Positions 47,087 through 55,975 are shown, counted from the stretch's first letter. The stretch is 64,000 nt of DNA from an uncultured Muribaculaceae bacterium (GCA_947628305.1 CANQZG010000014.1:1-64000); one strand, 5' to 3'. Notes: generated from the sequence alone by a model not told the origin. A program made the numbers and translations.

Positions 47087-47774
47087 TTGACGGACAGCGG
47101 ACGGCGGGAATTTACCCCGCCGTCCAATGAAACGGTAAGGTTTAGTCAAATACAGTAATGGTTATGCGACGTTGTGGTATTGGGACGAATAGTCAAGAAA
47201 TGTTACGGTATCGAATGGGTCAGGAGTGTGTTGGTATTGGAAGGGCCTGTGGCGGTAAAGAAATGGCAAGGCATGGGGTGAACGGTAAAGGTAGGGCGGT
47301 GGGTAGAAAAGTAGCGGTAGAGTGTGGTTCTGATAAGCAGAGTAATGGTTATGTTGTGTACCGAAAGGGTCGGAGCAGTAAAGTGGAGTGGCGGTTTAGA
47401 ATAGTGTGGTGACGGGGCTGTATAGATATGAAGTGAAAGTTCCGAGCCGTAAAGGGATTGGATAGGCGGGTCACGTGGTGTTTAGTTATGGTAATGGGCA
47501 GAGACGTATTTTCGGGTGAAGTAACGGGATTGAGCAGTCGGGAGCAGTATCGTGACGGAGAAGTATTGGTAAAGTTGTGGACAGCCATGTGATGTCACGG
47601 ATATGTAGAGAATAGTGCCGTGCTGGTACAGAATGGGCATGAGTGGTAATGGGGAAGTATGGTAATGTGATGGTTACGAATGGGACGGGCCTGTGATGGT
47701 GAAGGGCCGGCGAGATGTGTGCGGTGTTGTAAGGTGAAGGTTCTGAAAATTTTTATGAAAACTCTATTTATCTA
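47087..47774 (+). other. long G-rich, C-poor non-coding stretch
   Basis: About 690 bases with no supported gene. In 47581-47700 I count 47 G and 14 C. Short motifs recur without a fixed period (GTAATGG, GGTATG, GGGACG). A 84-codon frame at 47158-47412 has no ribosome site and abnormal composition (Gly/Arg/Val), so I reject it. Confidence 0.5.
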
Positions 47775-47804
47775 TTGACACATAACAACAATCAGTGGTA
47801 TAAT
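47775..47804 (+). promoter_or_regulatory. promoter of the recombination operon
   Basis: TTGACA (47775-47780), 18 bases ending AGTGG, TATAAT (47799-47804), then AGGAGGGTGAT before the recombinase. Confidence 0.85.
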
Positions 47805-47827
47805 CTTAGCATAGGAGGGTGATAAAA

Positions 47828-48706
47828 ATGCAGGAACACATTAACAATTTTATCAAGGCTATGAAAGCGCAGGGGAAGAGCAAGTGTACTATTGAAGCGT
47901 ATGGTATTGACTTGAAGCAGTTTGCCGGTTCTATGGAAAAGTCGCTGGACGAAATCAAGTACGCTGATTTGCAGATGTGGGCTAATTCTATGGCGGTCAA
48001 CGGTCTGTCTGCCAGTAGCAGGGCAAGGAAAATCTCTGCTGTGAAGTCGTTCTTCAAGTGGCTGTATAAGATGGAACTTATCAATCGAAATCCCGCTGAC
48101 GGTCTTGAATCTCCGAAGTTGGAGAAGAAAGAGCCGAAGGTTATCAGCATGGACGAGGCAAGTGAAGTTCTGTTTTGTGCAAGGAACAGCGGAGAGAGTG
48201 AGCATACTTGGTTCCGTAACTACGCTATCGTTTCCATGTTCATGTATACTGGTATTCGCCGGGAGGAATTGACTAACATTAAGCTGGAAGATGTGAATTT
48301 GCAGGATGGTAAAATCCTTATCCACGGCAAGGGCAATAAGCAGAGGACGGTCTATCTCAATGATAAACTTCTGCCTATTATCAGTGAGTACATCATGCGG
48401 TATCGTCATCTGCTGAAACCCGCAAGCACAAGCAAGTATCTTTTCCCTTCTGCCCAGACGGAGAAGATGTGTACCAGGTCTGTGAACGATGTGGTCAATA
48501 CCATGTTTGACAAGGCCGGTATCAAAGAGAAGGGTATCAGCGCACACATTCTGAGAAAGCGGTTTGCAACGTCTGCCTTTAATGCCACCGGGGATATCGC
48601 AACGGTGAGCAAGATGTTGGGGCATAGTTCTCCTACTGTGACAATGAGGTACGTTGCTATCGGTGAAACGAGTATGAGAAACGCAGTAAACGCTGTGAAT
48701 TTCTGA
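47828..48706 (+). CDS. tyrosine recombinase (XerC/D-type integrase)
   Basis: A 292-residue protein from ATG 47828 (a GTG at 47819 overlaps the ribosome site). The N-terminal SAM-like domain has INNFIKAMKAQGKSKCTIEAY in outline. The catalytic set is visible: Arg near 141 (TGIRREEL), HxxR near 238 (HILRKRF), His in LGHSS and Tyr near 274 (MRYVAIG). It could integrate the phage or resolve dimers. I see no attP core beside it. Confidence 0.92.
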   Translation: MQEHINNFIKAMKAQGKSKCTIEAYGIDLKQFAGSMEKSLDEIKYADLQMWANSMAVNGLSASSRARKISAVKSFFKWLYKMELINRNPADGLESPKLEKKEPKVISMDEASEVLFCARNSGESEHTWFRNYAIVSMFMYTGIRREELTNIKLEDVNLQDGKILIHGKGNKQRTVYLNDKLLPIISEYIMRYRHLLKPASTSKYLFPSAQTEKMCTRSVNDVVNTMFDKAGIKEKGISAHILRKRFATSAFNATGDIATVSKMLGHSSPTVTMRYVAIGETSMRNAVNAVNF

Positions 48707-48719
48707 CGGAGGTGATTTA

Positions 48720-48869
48720 ATGCTTGATCGTGTGCTTGTAATTCTGGCAGTTGCTGCTATGCAGTTGAAAGACACTTTTGAGCCATTGAGTGCTATGCGT
48801 TGGATTTGCTGGGTCTGTTTTTATGTATGCGTGTATGTTCTAATTGAAAGATTGAAGGAGGGGAAATAA
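48720..48869 (+). CDS. 49-residue membrane protein
   Basis: Starts at ATG 48720 behind GGAGGTGATT. It has two hydrophobic segments (VLVILAVAAM and WICWVCFYVCVYVLI). It overlaps the next start closely (TAAATG). Function unknown. Confidence 0.6.
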   Translation: MLDRVLVILAVAAMQLKDTFEPLSAMRWICWVCFYVCVYVLIERLKEGK

Positions 48870-49211
48870 ATGACAACTGATGAAGCGATTGGAGACATTA
48901 AATTTATGGCCTCTATTTGTGGTCTTGAATATCCAAATCAGGAAGATAGGTTATGGAAAGCCGCAGAAATGGCTATCTCAGCTTTGAAAGAGAAGAAGAA
49001 ACATATATACGAATTTGAGATAAAGCCTTTAACAGAAGAAGAATTACATGAAATGGGCGGTCATACATACTACCATAAAGATTTTACATCTGATTCTTAT
49101 GATTTGATGATTCTGCCATCTTATGTTGCTGAGAATCCGAAAGAATATGGATATGGAGAACATTGGGTCGCTTATCCTTATGTAAAATGGAGTGGTCAGA
49201 ACGATGTTTGA
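48870..49211 (+). CDS. hypothetical phage protein
   Basis: A 113-residue protein with an N-terminal helical domain (MTTDEAIGDIKFMASICGLE) and a C-terminal part with GEHWVAYPY. The first half resembles the short phage proteins that begin with a tetratrico-like A-I-x-D-I-K helix; the second half is a separate small domain. Function unknown. Confidence 0.6.
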   Translation: MTTDEAIGDIKFMASICGLEYPNQEDRLWKAAEMAISALKEKKKHIYEFEIKPLTEEELHEMGGHTYYHKDFTSDSYDLMILPSYVAENPKEYGYGEHWVAYPYVKWSGQNDV

Positions 49212-49458
49212 CTTTATGTACGATCAAGGTTACACAGCTGCCTTGCTGGACGTTCTCAATGCGATTGAGGATATACAAGACGATTTGAAAGTGCACCATG
49301 TTAGACAGTCCGCAAAGACGTATATGAGCATTGTAAACGCTATGATTCAAGGCAGAGCGATTCTTAGAGAGAATCCAGACGCTTTCGTGCGGTGCAAGCA
49401 GGGCGGTGGGTTCGAGGTTTATATCGAAGGAAAGGGAGTGCATCACGGTGTGGTTTAA
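49204..49458 (+). CDS. hypothetical helical protein
   Basis: An 84-residue protein starting at ATG 49204 (MFDFMYDQGYTAALLDVL). Helical, no family recognised. It overlaps the next frame by 11 bases. Confidence 0.55.
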   Translation: MFDFMYDQGYTAALLDVLNAIEDIQDDLKVHHVRQSAKTYMSIVNAMIQGRAILRENPDAFVRCKQGGGFEVYIEGKGVHHGVV

Positions 49459-49588
49459 GTTTGTAGGGATAATTCTTTCTCTACTTCTGCTTTGGTTATT
49501 CACAAGTGCAGATTTGAATGGTGCCAACGTTTTCATTGGGTGTTGTATTCTGCTTGCAGGATTTATGGCTGGGGGAGATAATAAGTAA
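49448..49588 (+). CDS. 46-residue two-span membrane protein
   Basis: Starts at GTG 49448 inside the end of the previous gene. Two hydrophobic segments (VGIILSLLLLWLFT and IGCCILLAGFMAG) are separated by a polar turn. Holin-like in shape but in an early operon. Its stop overlaps the next ATG. Confidence 0.55.
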   Translation: MWFKFVGIILSLLLLWLFTSADLNGANVFIGCCILLAGFMAGGDNK

Positions 49589-49794
49589 TGCGTTACAAAG
49601 AAAAGCGAACAGGCAGGATTTTCGAGAATGAAGAAGAAGTCCTTGACGCTAAGTTCTGCAAGAAGGGATTTAACTGCTACAAATGCCCTATTGGGTCGAG
49701 AAACAATGGTAAAAGAGAACTGTGCTGGGTTTTCATTAGAAATAATCCAGAAAAGTTCTTGAAAATCGCTAAAATTGAGAGGTTGGAGGGATAA
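49588..49794 (+). CDS. small Cys-motif protein
   Basis: A 68-residue protein with FCKKGFNCYKCPI and a later Cys, likely metal-binding. It starts at ATG 49588 (TAATG overlap). The next gene is its paralogue. Confidence 0.65.
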   Translation: MRYKEKRTGRIFENEEEVLDAKFCKKGFNCYKCPIGSRNNGKRELCWVFIRNNPEKFLKIAKIERLEG

Positions 49795-49795
49795 T

Positions 49796-50002
49796 ATGAA
49801 GTTTAGAAATCCTAAAACTGGTGAAGTCATTGTTAGATTACATCCAATCGTTTGTTATTGTGAATTTAAGTGTAATACTTGCCCTTTAGATTTTAACAAT
49901 AACGAATATCACGTTCCATGTTCTATGTTCATTTTAGAACATCAGGAGGAAGCCGCAAAACTGCTTGGATATGAAATTTTGGACGAAGGTGATACCCCTT
50001 GA
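49796..50002 (+). CDS. small Cys-motif protein, paralogue of the previous gene
   Basis: A 68-residue protein from ATG 49796 (MKFRNPKTGEVIV) with CYCEFKCNTCPLD and a later Cys. The order Y/R-KTG, C-x-C-P and a final Cys matches the previous gene, so they are tandem duplicates. Confidence 0.65.
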   Translation: MKFRNPKTGEVIVRLHPIVCYCEFKCNTCPLDFNNNEYHVPCSMFILEHQEEAAKLLGYEILDEGDTP

Positions 50003-50424
50003 AGAACGAAACGAGAGAGCGCAACAGAGAAATCTATGAAATGTACGTTCAAGGTTTCACTGGCGGGAAACAGTACAGCATGAGCGAGATTGCGGAGATT
50101 TACGGCCTGACGAAGCAGAGAATTTCCGCTATCATTATCGCAGAGAAAAAGAAATCGGATTGCAGTTCTAAGTGCAGTAAAAGGAAGTTAGAAACCATAG
50201 CCGATGTTGTTTATCCCGCTATCAAAGAGTGGATTATCGAGCATAATCTATCTCTTAATCAGTTTGTGCGAAAGATGGGATTCACAAGGTATGCGAAAGC
50301 GTATCGGTTCTTGCGTGGTGATGACCTTGGAAATATCAAAATCATCAAGGCTGTTCTGGAGGCAACTGGCCTGACTTTTGAAGAAGCGTTTAAGGAGGAA
50401 AATGAAGATGGGCAAGATTGTTGA
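49999..50424 (+). CDS. HTH regulator
   Basis: A 141-residue protein starting at TTG 49999 behind GAAGGTGAT. Residues 25-50 (YSMSEIAEIYGLTKQRISAII) are a sigma-region-4-like helix-turn-helix; a second helical domain follows with LNQFVRKMGF, resembling an HTH too. A likely transcription regulator of the recombination operon. Confidence 0.75.
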   Translation: MKNETRERNREIYEMYVQGFTGGKQYSMSEIAEIYGLTKQRISAIIIAEKKKSDCSSKCSKRKLETIADVVYPAIKEWIIEHNLSLNQFVRKMGFTRYAKAYRFLRGDDLGNIKIIKAVLEATGLTFEEAFKEENEDGQDC

Positions 50425-50713
50425 ACTGCACAGCAATAAGAAAACGAATAAAGAGAAAGAGCCTATTCAGTTTGAGGACGGGCGTGTCCACATTGATATT
50501 AGCGATAAAGATAGTTTTGTCTTTGCGTTCTCTAACGATGAAACCCATGAAGCGAATACTTTTATATTTACGGGTGAGCCGGAAGAAGCGGTTGCTCTTA
50601 TCCTGTGCCTGATGGAAATTGCTCAAAGAGAGATTGGATGTACGAAGGGAGAACTACTTTCCACTATTGTAGAGTTGTTTGTTGATGAAGAAACTTCCAT
50701 TGAAGAAGATTGA
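50408..50713 (+). CDS. hypothetical acidic protein
   Basis: A 101-residue acidic protein starting at ATG 50408 behind AAGGAGG. Strands then a helical end. It overlaps the regulator gene by 17 bases. Function unknown. Confidence 0.6.
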   Translation: MGKIVELHSNKKTNKEKEPIQFEDGRVHIDISDKDSFVFAFSNDETHEANTFIFTGEPEEAVALILCLMEIAQREIGCTKGELLSTIVELFVDEETSIEED

Positions 50714-50748
50714 TTTGATTCTGATAATAATAAAGGAGGAAATTAAAA

Positions 50749-50943
50749 ATGAACGTATTTGAAACTGGAACAATTAGGGAGACAGCGCAGAAGTTTCCCG
50801 GCCTCGTAACCGAGTACACTTTGCGGGCGTGGGTGAAAGAAGGGCGGTGCCCTGGATTCTACCGAGGGAACAAGTTTATTGTCAATCAGACCGCTTTGCT
50901 TGATATTTTGGAGAAAGAAACGGGGAATTTTGATGGAGATTAA
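50749..50943 (+). CDS. excisionase-like winged-helix protein
   Basis: A 64-residue protein (VFETGTIRETAQKFPGLVTEYTLRAWVKEG in outline) with the HTH_17/MerR-like pattern of phage excisionases and DNA-binding adaptors. It lies a few genes after the recombinase; a directionality factor is plausible. It overlaps the ATPase start. Confidence 0.7.
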   Translation: MNVFETGTIRETAQKFPGLVTEYTLRAWVKEGRCPGFYRGNKFIVNQTALLDILEKETGNFDGD

Positions 50944-52705
50944 GTTTGAACATCTTTCTATTAAAAACTTCAAGTCCATTGACGACTTTGAACTTGACTT
51001 TGGAAAGGTTACTACCATCTACGGAGCCAACGAAGCTGGTAAAACTTCTGTGGCAGACGCTATCTCTTGGGTTTTGACCGGGAAGAATAGTCTGGGAGAG
51101 AGTACGTTCAATATCGTGCCTGTTGGTTCTATTGGCGTTTCTCCCGCCGTAGAATTGAAGTTGTCCATCGGTAGTAAAGGAACAGGCTATTGCAAGAAGC
51201 CTACCCTTAAACGGGTTCTAAAGGCCAAACAGGCAAGGGATAGGAGTTTCACTGGGGAATATCAGACTGAGTGCTACATCAATGATGTGAAGTACACGCA
51301 GAAGGACTTTGAGGATTGGATTAACTCCGAGATTTGTACCCCGGAAGTGTTCCGGCTTATCCATGATGTGCGCTACTTTACCGAGAACATTTCCGTAAAG
51401 GGCAAGGAACGGCCTTGGGAGGCCCGTAGACGGCTGTTGACGGGTTTGTGCGGGTTAGATAGCGATTATCAGATTGCTTTGTCTGACGAGCGTTTTAAGT
51501 GGCTTGCTGACAAGTTTACGATTTACACCAATTCCAGCGAATACTTTAGCAAACTAAAGTCTACTATCTCCGGGCTGGAACGTGACCTTGATGTTGCTAA
51601 CAGGGATATTGAACGATGGGAGAATGATAAGAAATCCTTTGAGAATGAGCCGCAAGTGTTTCTGTTTTCCTCCCATGAACTGGAACAGCAGAGGGATAAA
51701 CTCAATGACGAGTTCAAGAAGATGGTCGCAGAGGGTAGCAAGAGGATAGCGCAGTATCAGAAAGATTGCAAGGCCGCTGGTGAAAAGGTTGTTCGGCTGA
51801 GTGGTAATGTGCAGACCATGAAAAACAACATCAGCATTACAGAAGCGAACATCGACATGGAAACGAAGAACTACAATAGGTACGGGGAATCCTGCCCTAC
51901 TTGTGGTCGTAAGTTTGCCCGTGGATTCTCTGAAAAGCGGAAGCAGGAGTATGAATACAAGGTTTCTGAATTAAAACAGTTCCTTAAAGGCTACTATGAG
52001 GAATTGGATAAACTGAATAAGCAGTATCAGAGAGAGCAGGAGAGATACGAAGAACTCCTTAAAGCAGGGCATAATAAACCGGATGAATTGGCGAAAATTA
52101 GTCAGAAAATTGCTGAAATCAATAGTCAGCTTGCGCCGGTCTATAAGCGAGAACAGAGAATCAAGACTTGCGAGGAAAATATCGAGAAAGCGAAGAAGAA
52201 TATCGAGGGCATTTCTAAGCAACTGTCTGAGAAGCACAGAGAATTGGATTTGCTGAGAGATTTTATCTCCTACAAGTGTCAGTATGTGCAGGAGAAAGTA
52301 AACAGCCTGTTTGATGGCATTGAATTTGTGATGTTCAGGGAGAATAAGACAAACGATGAAATCCGTGAGTGCTGCGATATTAAGTGGCATGGAGTGGATT
52401 ATAACGACTTGTCTTATAGCACGAAGTTTGTTGTCAGTCTGCTTATCGTGCAGGGGTTTCAGCGTAGCTTTTCTGTTTGCTTCCCTGTTGTGGTTGATAA
52501 CTCTGAATCAATCGACACCGATTATTCTATGTGCGGTCAGATTCTTTTGCTTGCAAAGCGTAGTAAGCCTTGTCCTAAGTGTGGATATTTCTCCGGCAGA
52601 AAACAGGCCGATGGTTACTGGCATTGTGAGAAGTGCGGAGAGAAGTTTACACAGCCCCTTGAAGTTGAAATTACACCATATCCATCGTTGACTACAATGG
52701 TGTAA
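50933..52705 (+). CDS. Rad50/SbcC-like AAA ATPase
   Basis: A 590-residue SMC-like protein from ATG 50933. Walker A GANEAGKT is at residues 31-38. Long coiled coils flank a zinc hook (CPTC near 320). The C-terminal ATPase half contains VVDNSESID. A separate zinc ribbon (CPKCGYF, CEKCGEKF) forms the last 50 residues, an unusual addition. It would work with a nuclease; the metallo-beta-lactamase protein and RecT in the same operon are natural partners. Confidence 0.88.
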   Translation: MEIKFEHLSIKNFKSIDDFELDFGKVTTIYGANEAGKTSVADAISWVLTGKNSLGESTFNIVPVGSIGVSPAVELKLSIGSKGTGYCKKPTLKRVLKAKQARDRSFTGEYQTECYINDVKYTQKDFEDWINSEICTPEVFRLIHDVRYFTENISVKGKERPWEARRRLLTGLCGLDSDYQIALSDERFKWLADKFTIYTNSSEYFSKLKSTISGLERDLDVANRDIERWENDKKSFENEPQVFLFSSHELEQQRDKLNDEFKKMVAEGSKRIAQYQKDCKAAGEKVVRLSGNVQTMKNNISITEANIDMETKNYNRYGESCPTCGRKFARGFSEKRKQEYEYKVSELKQFLKGYYEELDKLNKQYQREQERYEELLKAGHNKPDELAKISQKIAEINSQLAPVYKREQRIKTCEENIEKAKKNIEGISKQLSEKHRELDLLRDFISYKCQYVQEKVNSLFDGIEFVMFRENKTNDEIRECCDIKWHGVDYNDLSYSTKFVVSLLIVQGFQRSFSVCFPVVVDNSESIDTDYSMCGQILLLAKRSKPCPKCGYFSGRKQADGYWHCEKCGEKFTQPLEVEITPYPSLTTMV

Positions 52706-52761
52706 AAATGTATAATTAGAATAACCTATATAGGTAATTCTATTGAAAAGGAGCAGTTTCT

Positions 52762-52998
52762 ATGACAAGGCAGGAACTTATCTACAAACTGAAAAATGCA
52801 CGGACTTTCCGTGAAGCGGAGGTTACTCTGGCTGATGTTCTGGGCGTTATGATGGACGATGAAGCAAGGCAGGAACCTCCCACAAAGGAACAGGCCGATG
52901 TTGTTGCCGAGTTGAACCGTCAAATCGAAACTCAGCGTGAAACTATTAAGAAACTCCGGGCCGAAAATAAGAAAATGAGAGGTCAGATTGGGAAATGA
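52762..52998 (+). CDS. small coiled-coil protein
   Basis: A 78-residue protein whose second half is a coiled coil with many Glu and Arg. A 12-base palindrome (ACCTATATAGGT) lies about 30 bases upstream. Function unknown. Confidence 0.6.
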   Translation: MTRQELIYKLKNARTFREAEVTLADVLGVMMDDEARQEPPTKEQADVVAELNRQIETQRETIKKLRAENKKMRGQIGK

Positions 52999-53234
52999 TT
53001 GTTTGGAGCCAAGATGAAAAAAGGATTGTGCTGTTTGAGCAAGTAAAAAGTTTCCATATCCGATTTTCTTTGCAAGCGGACGATAATCCAGAATATAAAG
53101 AAACAAGTTTCTATGAAATTTACGCTGATGATATTTATATGGGAAAAGTAGAAACCGAAGTAGAAGCAAAGCGTATTCTGGCTAAGATTTCTGCGAACTA
53201 CAAAACTTATCAGAACGAGTGCAACCCTTGGTAA
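52995..53234 (+). CDS. small beta-rich protein
   Basis: A 79-residue protein (MIVWSQDEKRIVLFEQVKSF) with a strand-rich N-terminus and a helix at the end (EVEAKRILAKI). A frequent type in phages; function unknown. A GC-rich hairpin (GGGCCGCA..TGCGGCCC, 53244-53271) follows. Confidence 0.6.
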   Translation: MIVWSQDEKRIVLFEQVKSFHIRFSLQADDNPEYKETSFYEIYADDIYMGKVETEVEAKRILAKISANYKTYQNECNPW

Positions 53235-53296
53235 ATAAAAAAGGGCCGCATGGTCATCGGCTGTGCGGCCCAAACAATACGAAAGGAAGAATTGAT

Positions 53297-53710
53297 ATGG
53301 ATGATAAGAACATGAGCGAAAACGATAAGATTGTAACCGAACCGTCTGAAACTGATAAAAAGGCTTTTTCTGAGTTTATGGACAGATTTTGTGGCTGGAT
53401 TGATGGTTGTAATGCTTGTAGTCATAAGCCTGTTTGCTCTATCTTTGCAAAAGAAGGTATGAAGAAGCGAGAAGATTGCGAGCATTATCAGTATAAAACC
53501 ACCACAAGATACGGCGATATTTATGAAATGTTTGAGCCTATCTTCAAGTGGATGGAAGTCAATTATCCGTCAGATGATATTCATTTCCTTGTGGAGCGGA
53601 ATATGGCAAAATTGTTCTTTGGACATGGGCCTCAAATTGCTTCCAAATCTCTTATGCCTAATATTAATTATCCAATGGGTAAAAAGGAGAATGAGAATGA
53701 ACAGCATTGA
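53297..53710 (+). CDS. hypothetical Cys-containing protein
   Basis: A 137-residue protein from ATG 53297 behind GAAAGGAAG. It has CNACSHKPVCSIF and a following CEHY, a probable metal site, then an aromatic helical half. Function unknown. Confidence 0.6.
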   Translation: MDDKNMSENDKIVTEPSETDKKAFSEFMDRFCGWIDGCNACSHKPVCSIFAKEGMKKREDCEHYQYKTTTRYGDIYEMFEPIFKWMEVNYPSDDIHFLVERNMAKLFFGHGPQIASKSLMPNINYPMGKKENENEQH

Positions 53711-53948
53711 AAAGTTGAATAAACTTGCGACTATTGGTGAGCGAAAAAATGGTGTTGCAGGGTCTATAAATGCTTGTGGAAAATGGGAGAATGGAGTTAT
53801 AAAAGCAGAGTATACTCTTTCGGGTGATGTTTTAACTATTGCAAAGTTAATGAGGGCGTGTATTGAAGCTGTCTGTAAGGATAGTGGTGTGAGTTACAAA
53901 AAGTTCATGGGATATATCAATAATACATTCACGTTTGAGGGGGACTGA
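53697..53948 (+). CDS. small hypothetical protein, paralogue of 45947-46174
   Basis: An 83-residue protein from ATG 53697 behind AAGGAGA. The GKWENG start, ACIEAVCKDSG and YKKFMGYINN match the island gene at 45947. Function unknown. Confidence 0.65.
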   Translation: MNSIEKLNKLATIGERKNGVAGSINACGKWENGVIKAEYTLSGDVLTIAKLMRACIEAVCKDSGVSYKKFMGYINNTFTFEGD

Positions 53949-53950
53949 AA

Positions 53951-54868
53951 ATGGCTGAAAAAGCTGGGCTTGCTACACGGTTTACTAATGCTGTTGTAGC
54001 CGCATATCAGGATATTGCTACTGGCATAACGCTGACTGAGAATCAAAGAGCATTGATGGCGAACTACTATGTTGCCATTGATGAAATGCTGAAAAACTCT
54101 AAGCAGGGGTATAAGTGGAGCCAAGTTCGGATGAATGAACTTGCTACTGCTGTAAGCCACCTTTGTAGGCTGAATATTGACCCAAGACTACCGGGAATGG
54201 TATCATTTTTGCCCTTTAGGGTAAAAGATACAGGGACGATTCACCTTGTGCCTTGCCTCGGTTGGAAAGGACTGGAATTTGAAGCAAAGACTTATGGTGT
54301 TGACCCTCCTAAAACGCTGACTGTTGAACTGGTCTATTCAAACGATAAGTTTAGCGTGATTAAGAAAGACGCTTTCCATGAATCGGATAGTTACACGTTT
54401 GAAATTGCTAATCCGTTTGACCGTGGTAAGGTTGTCGGTGCTTTTGCTTTGCTGGAATACGATGACAAGTCTAAGAACAAGGTTATGGCTATGAGCGTGG
54501 AAGAGTTAATGTCCTATCGCCCTGATAAGTATGACCCTACATTCTGGCAAGGTTCAAATTTGCTCAAAATGTATGAAAAAATAATTGCAAAGCAAATCTT
54601 GAAGAAAGTTCCTCTTGATTCAAGGAAAACGGCACATCTGCAAAGTTCTTTCAAATACATGGAGAGCGAGGAACTTGTTGGAGCGTCCCTTGACGCAAAG
54701 CAGGATATTAGCGAGAAGAACGGCGTAGGCGATTTTGTTGACGTTGATTATGAGCCTATTGAGGGTGTTGAAAATCCTGTTGAAGCTGTTGAAGATACTC
54801 CTGTTGACGAGAATGAAGTTGTCACACCGGAAGATGATGTTCTGGGCATGAACGAGCGGTTGTTCTAA
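53951..54868 (+). CDS. recT: RecT-family single-strand annealing protein
   Basis: A 305-residue protein with LCRLNIDPRLPGMVSFLPF, LVPCLGWKGLEFEA and the later YDPTFWQGS, the typical RecT/Redbeta-type text. It pairs homologous single strands during phage recombination. The acidic C-terminus may bind SSB. It overlaps the metallo-beta-lactamase gene by one base. Confidence 0.92.
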   Translation: MAEKAGLATRFTNAVVAAYQDIATGITLTENQRALMANYYVAIDEMLKNSKQGYKWSQVRMNELATAVSHLCRLNIDPRLPGMVSFLPFRVKDTGTIHLVPCLGWKGLEFEAKTYGVDPPKTLTVELVYSNDKFSVIKKDAFHESDSYTFEIANPFDRGKVVGAFALLEYDDKSKNKVMAMSVEELMSYRPDKYDPTFWQGSNLLKMYEKIIAKQILKKVPLDSRKTAHLQSSFKYMESEELVGASLDAKQDISEKNGVGDFVDVDYEPIEGVENPVEAVEDTPVDENEVVTPEDDVLGMNERLF

Positions 54869-55638
54869 TGGAAATCATATATACAAAAACTTCCAGTCAA
54901 GGCAACTGTACCATTATCAAGTCAGGTGAGGGAGAAATGATTGCCATTGACGCTGGAATTGATTATAAAAAGGTCGATAAGGAGATAGAATATAGTCTAT
55001 ATAACTGCCATTCATTGATTCTCACACATAGACACGCAGACCATTGTATTAAATCAAAAGACTTTGTACGGCATGGAGTGAGCCTTTACTGCCCGTTGGA
55101 AGTAGTTTCTACTGGTTCTGTGAAGCAGGGCTATAATATCCACATTGTTAGGGATAGACAGCAGTTTGAAGTAGATGGTTTCAAAATCGTCCCATTCTCC
55201 CTTATCCATGAGGATGGTTTCAAAATCGTCCCATTCTCCCTTATCCATGAGGGCGGTACTGGAATCCCATGTGAGTGCTACGGCTATCTGATTCAAGATG
55301 TATCTACGGGAGAGAAGATGTTGCATTGCACTGACACACAATGTATTCCCTATTCTTTCCCCCCGATGGAATACTATAATCTGGAAGCAAACTATTGGGA
55401 GCAGGATGATTTCTACGATTGTCTTGATGTTATTGAAAAGAGCGTAGAAATGCGCCGTATGCGCAGTCATATGTCCGTAGAAACCGCCGCAGACTTCCTT
55501 AAAAAGCAGGACTTGTCTAAGTGCAAAGAGATTCATCTACTGCATTTGTCCAGTTCAATCACAAAAGAGAAGCGAGAGCAAATCATACCGTATATCAAAG
55601 AACAAATTGGAAGGACTGATATTGATGTTTTTATCTAA
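54868..55638 (+). CDS. metallo-beta-lactamase-fold DNA-processing protein
   Basis: A 256-residue protein with THRHADH (around residues 52-58), the metal-binding HxHxDH motif, and HCTDTQCI and LLHLSSS later. Phage members beside RecT probably act as nucleases. In the middle, 13 residues (DGFKIVPFSLIHE) are exactly duplicated in tandem. A duplication of a strand that carries a metal-ligand-like His could disturb the fold. Confidence 0.85.
   Translation: MEIIYTKTSSQGNCTIIKSGEGEMIAIDAGIDYKKVDKEIEYSLYNCHSLILTHRHADHCIKSKDFVRHGVSLYCPLEVVSTGSVKQGYNIHIVRDRQQFEVDGFKIVPFSLIHEDGFKIVPFSLIHEGGTGIPCECYGYLIQDVSTGEKMLHCTDTQCIPYSFPPMEYYNLEANYWEQDDFYDCLDVIEKSVEMRRMRSHMSVETAADFLKKQDLSKCKEIHLLHLSSSITKEKREQIIPYIKEQIGRTDIDVFI
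55174..55251 (+). repeat. perfect 39-base tandem duplication in coding sequence
   Basis: Copy one is 55174-55212 and copy two 55213-55251, identical in all 39 bases and in frame (13 residues). Confidence 0.92.
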
Positions 55639-55975
55639 GAATCCAAATCGTAAGGAACGGAGAAAATTCAATAAGGAATTTGCAAAACTTCCGCAAGAAA
55701 CACAGCATGAAGTTCTGCAAGCGGAGTTGATGGAGAAGATTTCTCCTGCTATGAACAAAGCACTAACAGAAGCTATGATTTCTGGTATCAATCTGGCTTT
55801 TGAGCAACTTTATGAGGATTTTGTTATTAAGATTGATGAAGCAAGTAACCTTGGTGAAACACATAAAGAGTCTGCACTTTGTGAAAATCTCCTGTCTGCC
55901 ATCCGTAAGCGTTATGTGGAGATTCAGGCTAAGAAAGCAATGGGCGAAGTTAAAAAGGGAGGTGAATCAGAGTGA
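55625..55975 (+). CDS. helical hypothetical protein
   Basis: A 116-residue helical protein from ATG 55625 (MFLSKNPNRKERRKFNKEFAK). The basic N-terminus suggests nucleic acid binding. It overlaps the next gene at a GTG start. Function unknown. Confidence 0.6.
   Translation: MFLSKNPNRKERRKFNKEFAKLPQETQHEVLQAELMEKISPAMNKALTEAMISGINLAFEQLYEDFVIKIDEASNLGETHKESALCENLLSAIRKRYVEIQAKKAMGEVKKGGESE

Noticed and set aside
47158-47412. An 84-codon plus-strand frame in the G-rich tract
   Set aside because: No ribosome site; Gly/Arg/Val-heavy composition follows from the base bias and looks like an open frame by chance.
46175-47774. CRISPR array near the RAMP-like gene
   Set aside because: No regular repeat-spacer period can be seen in either tract.
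47775-48869. An attP core next to the tyrosine recombinase
   Set aside because: I found no tRNA-like end or convincing short repeat pair beside the gene; the neighbouring DNA is promoter and coding.
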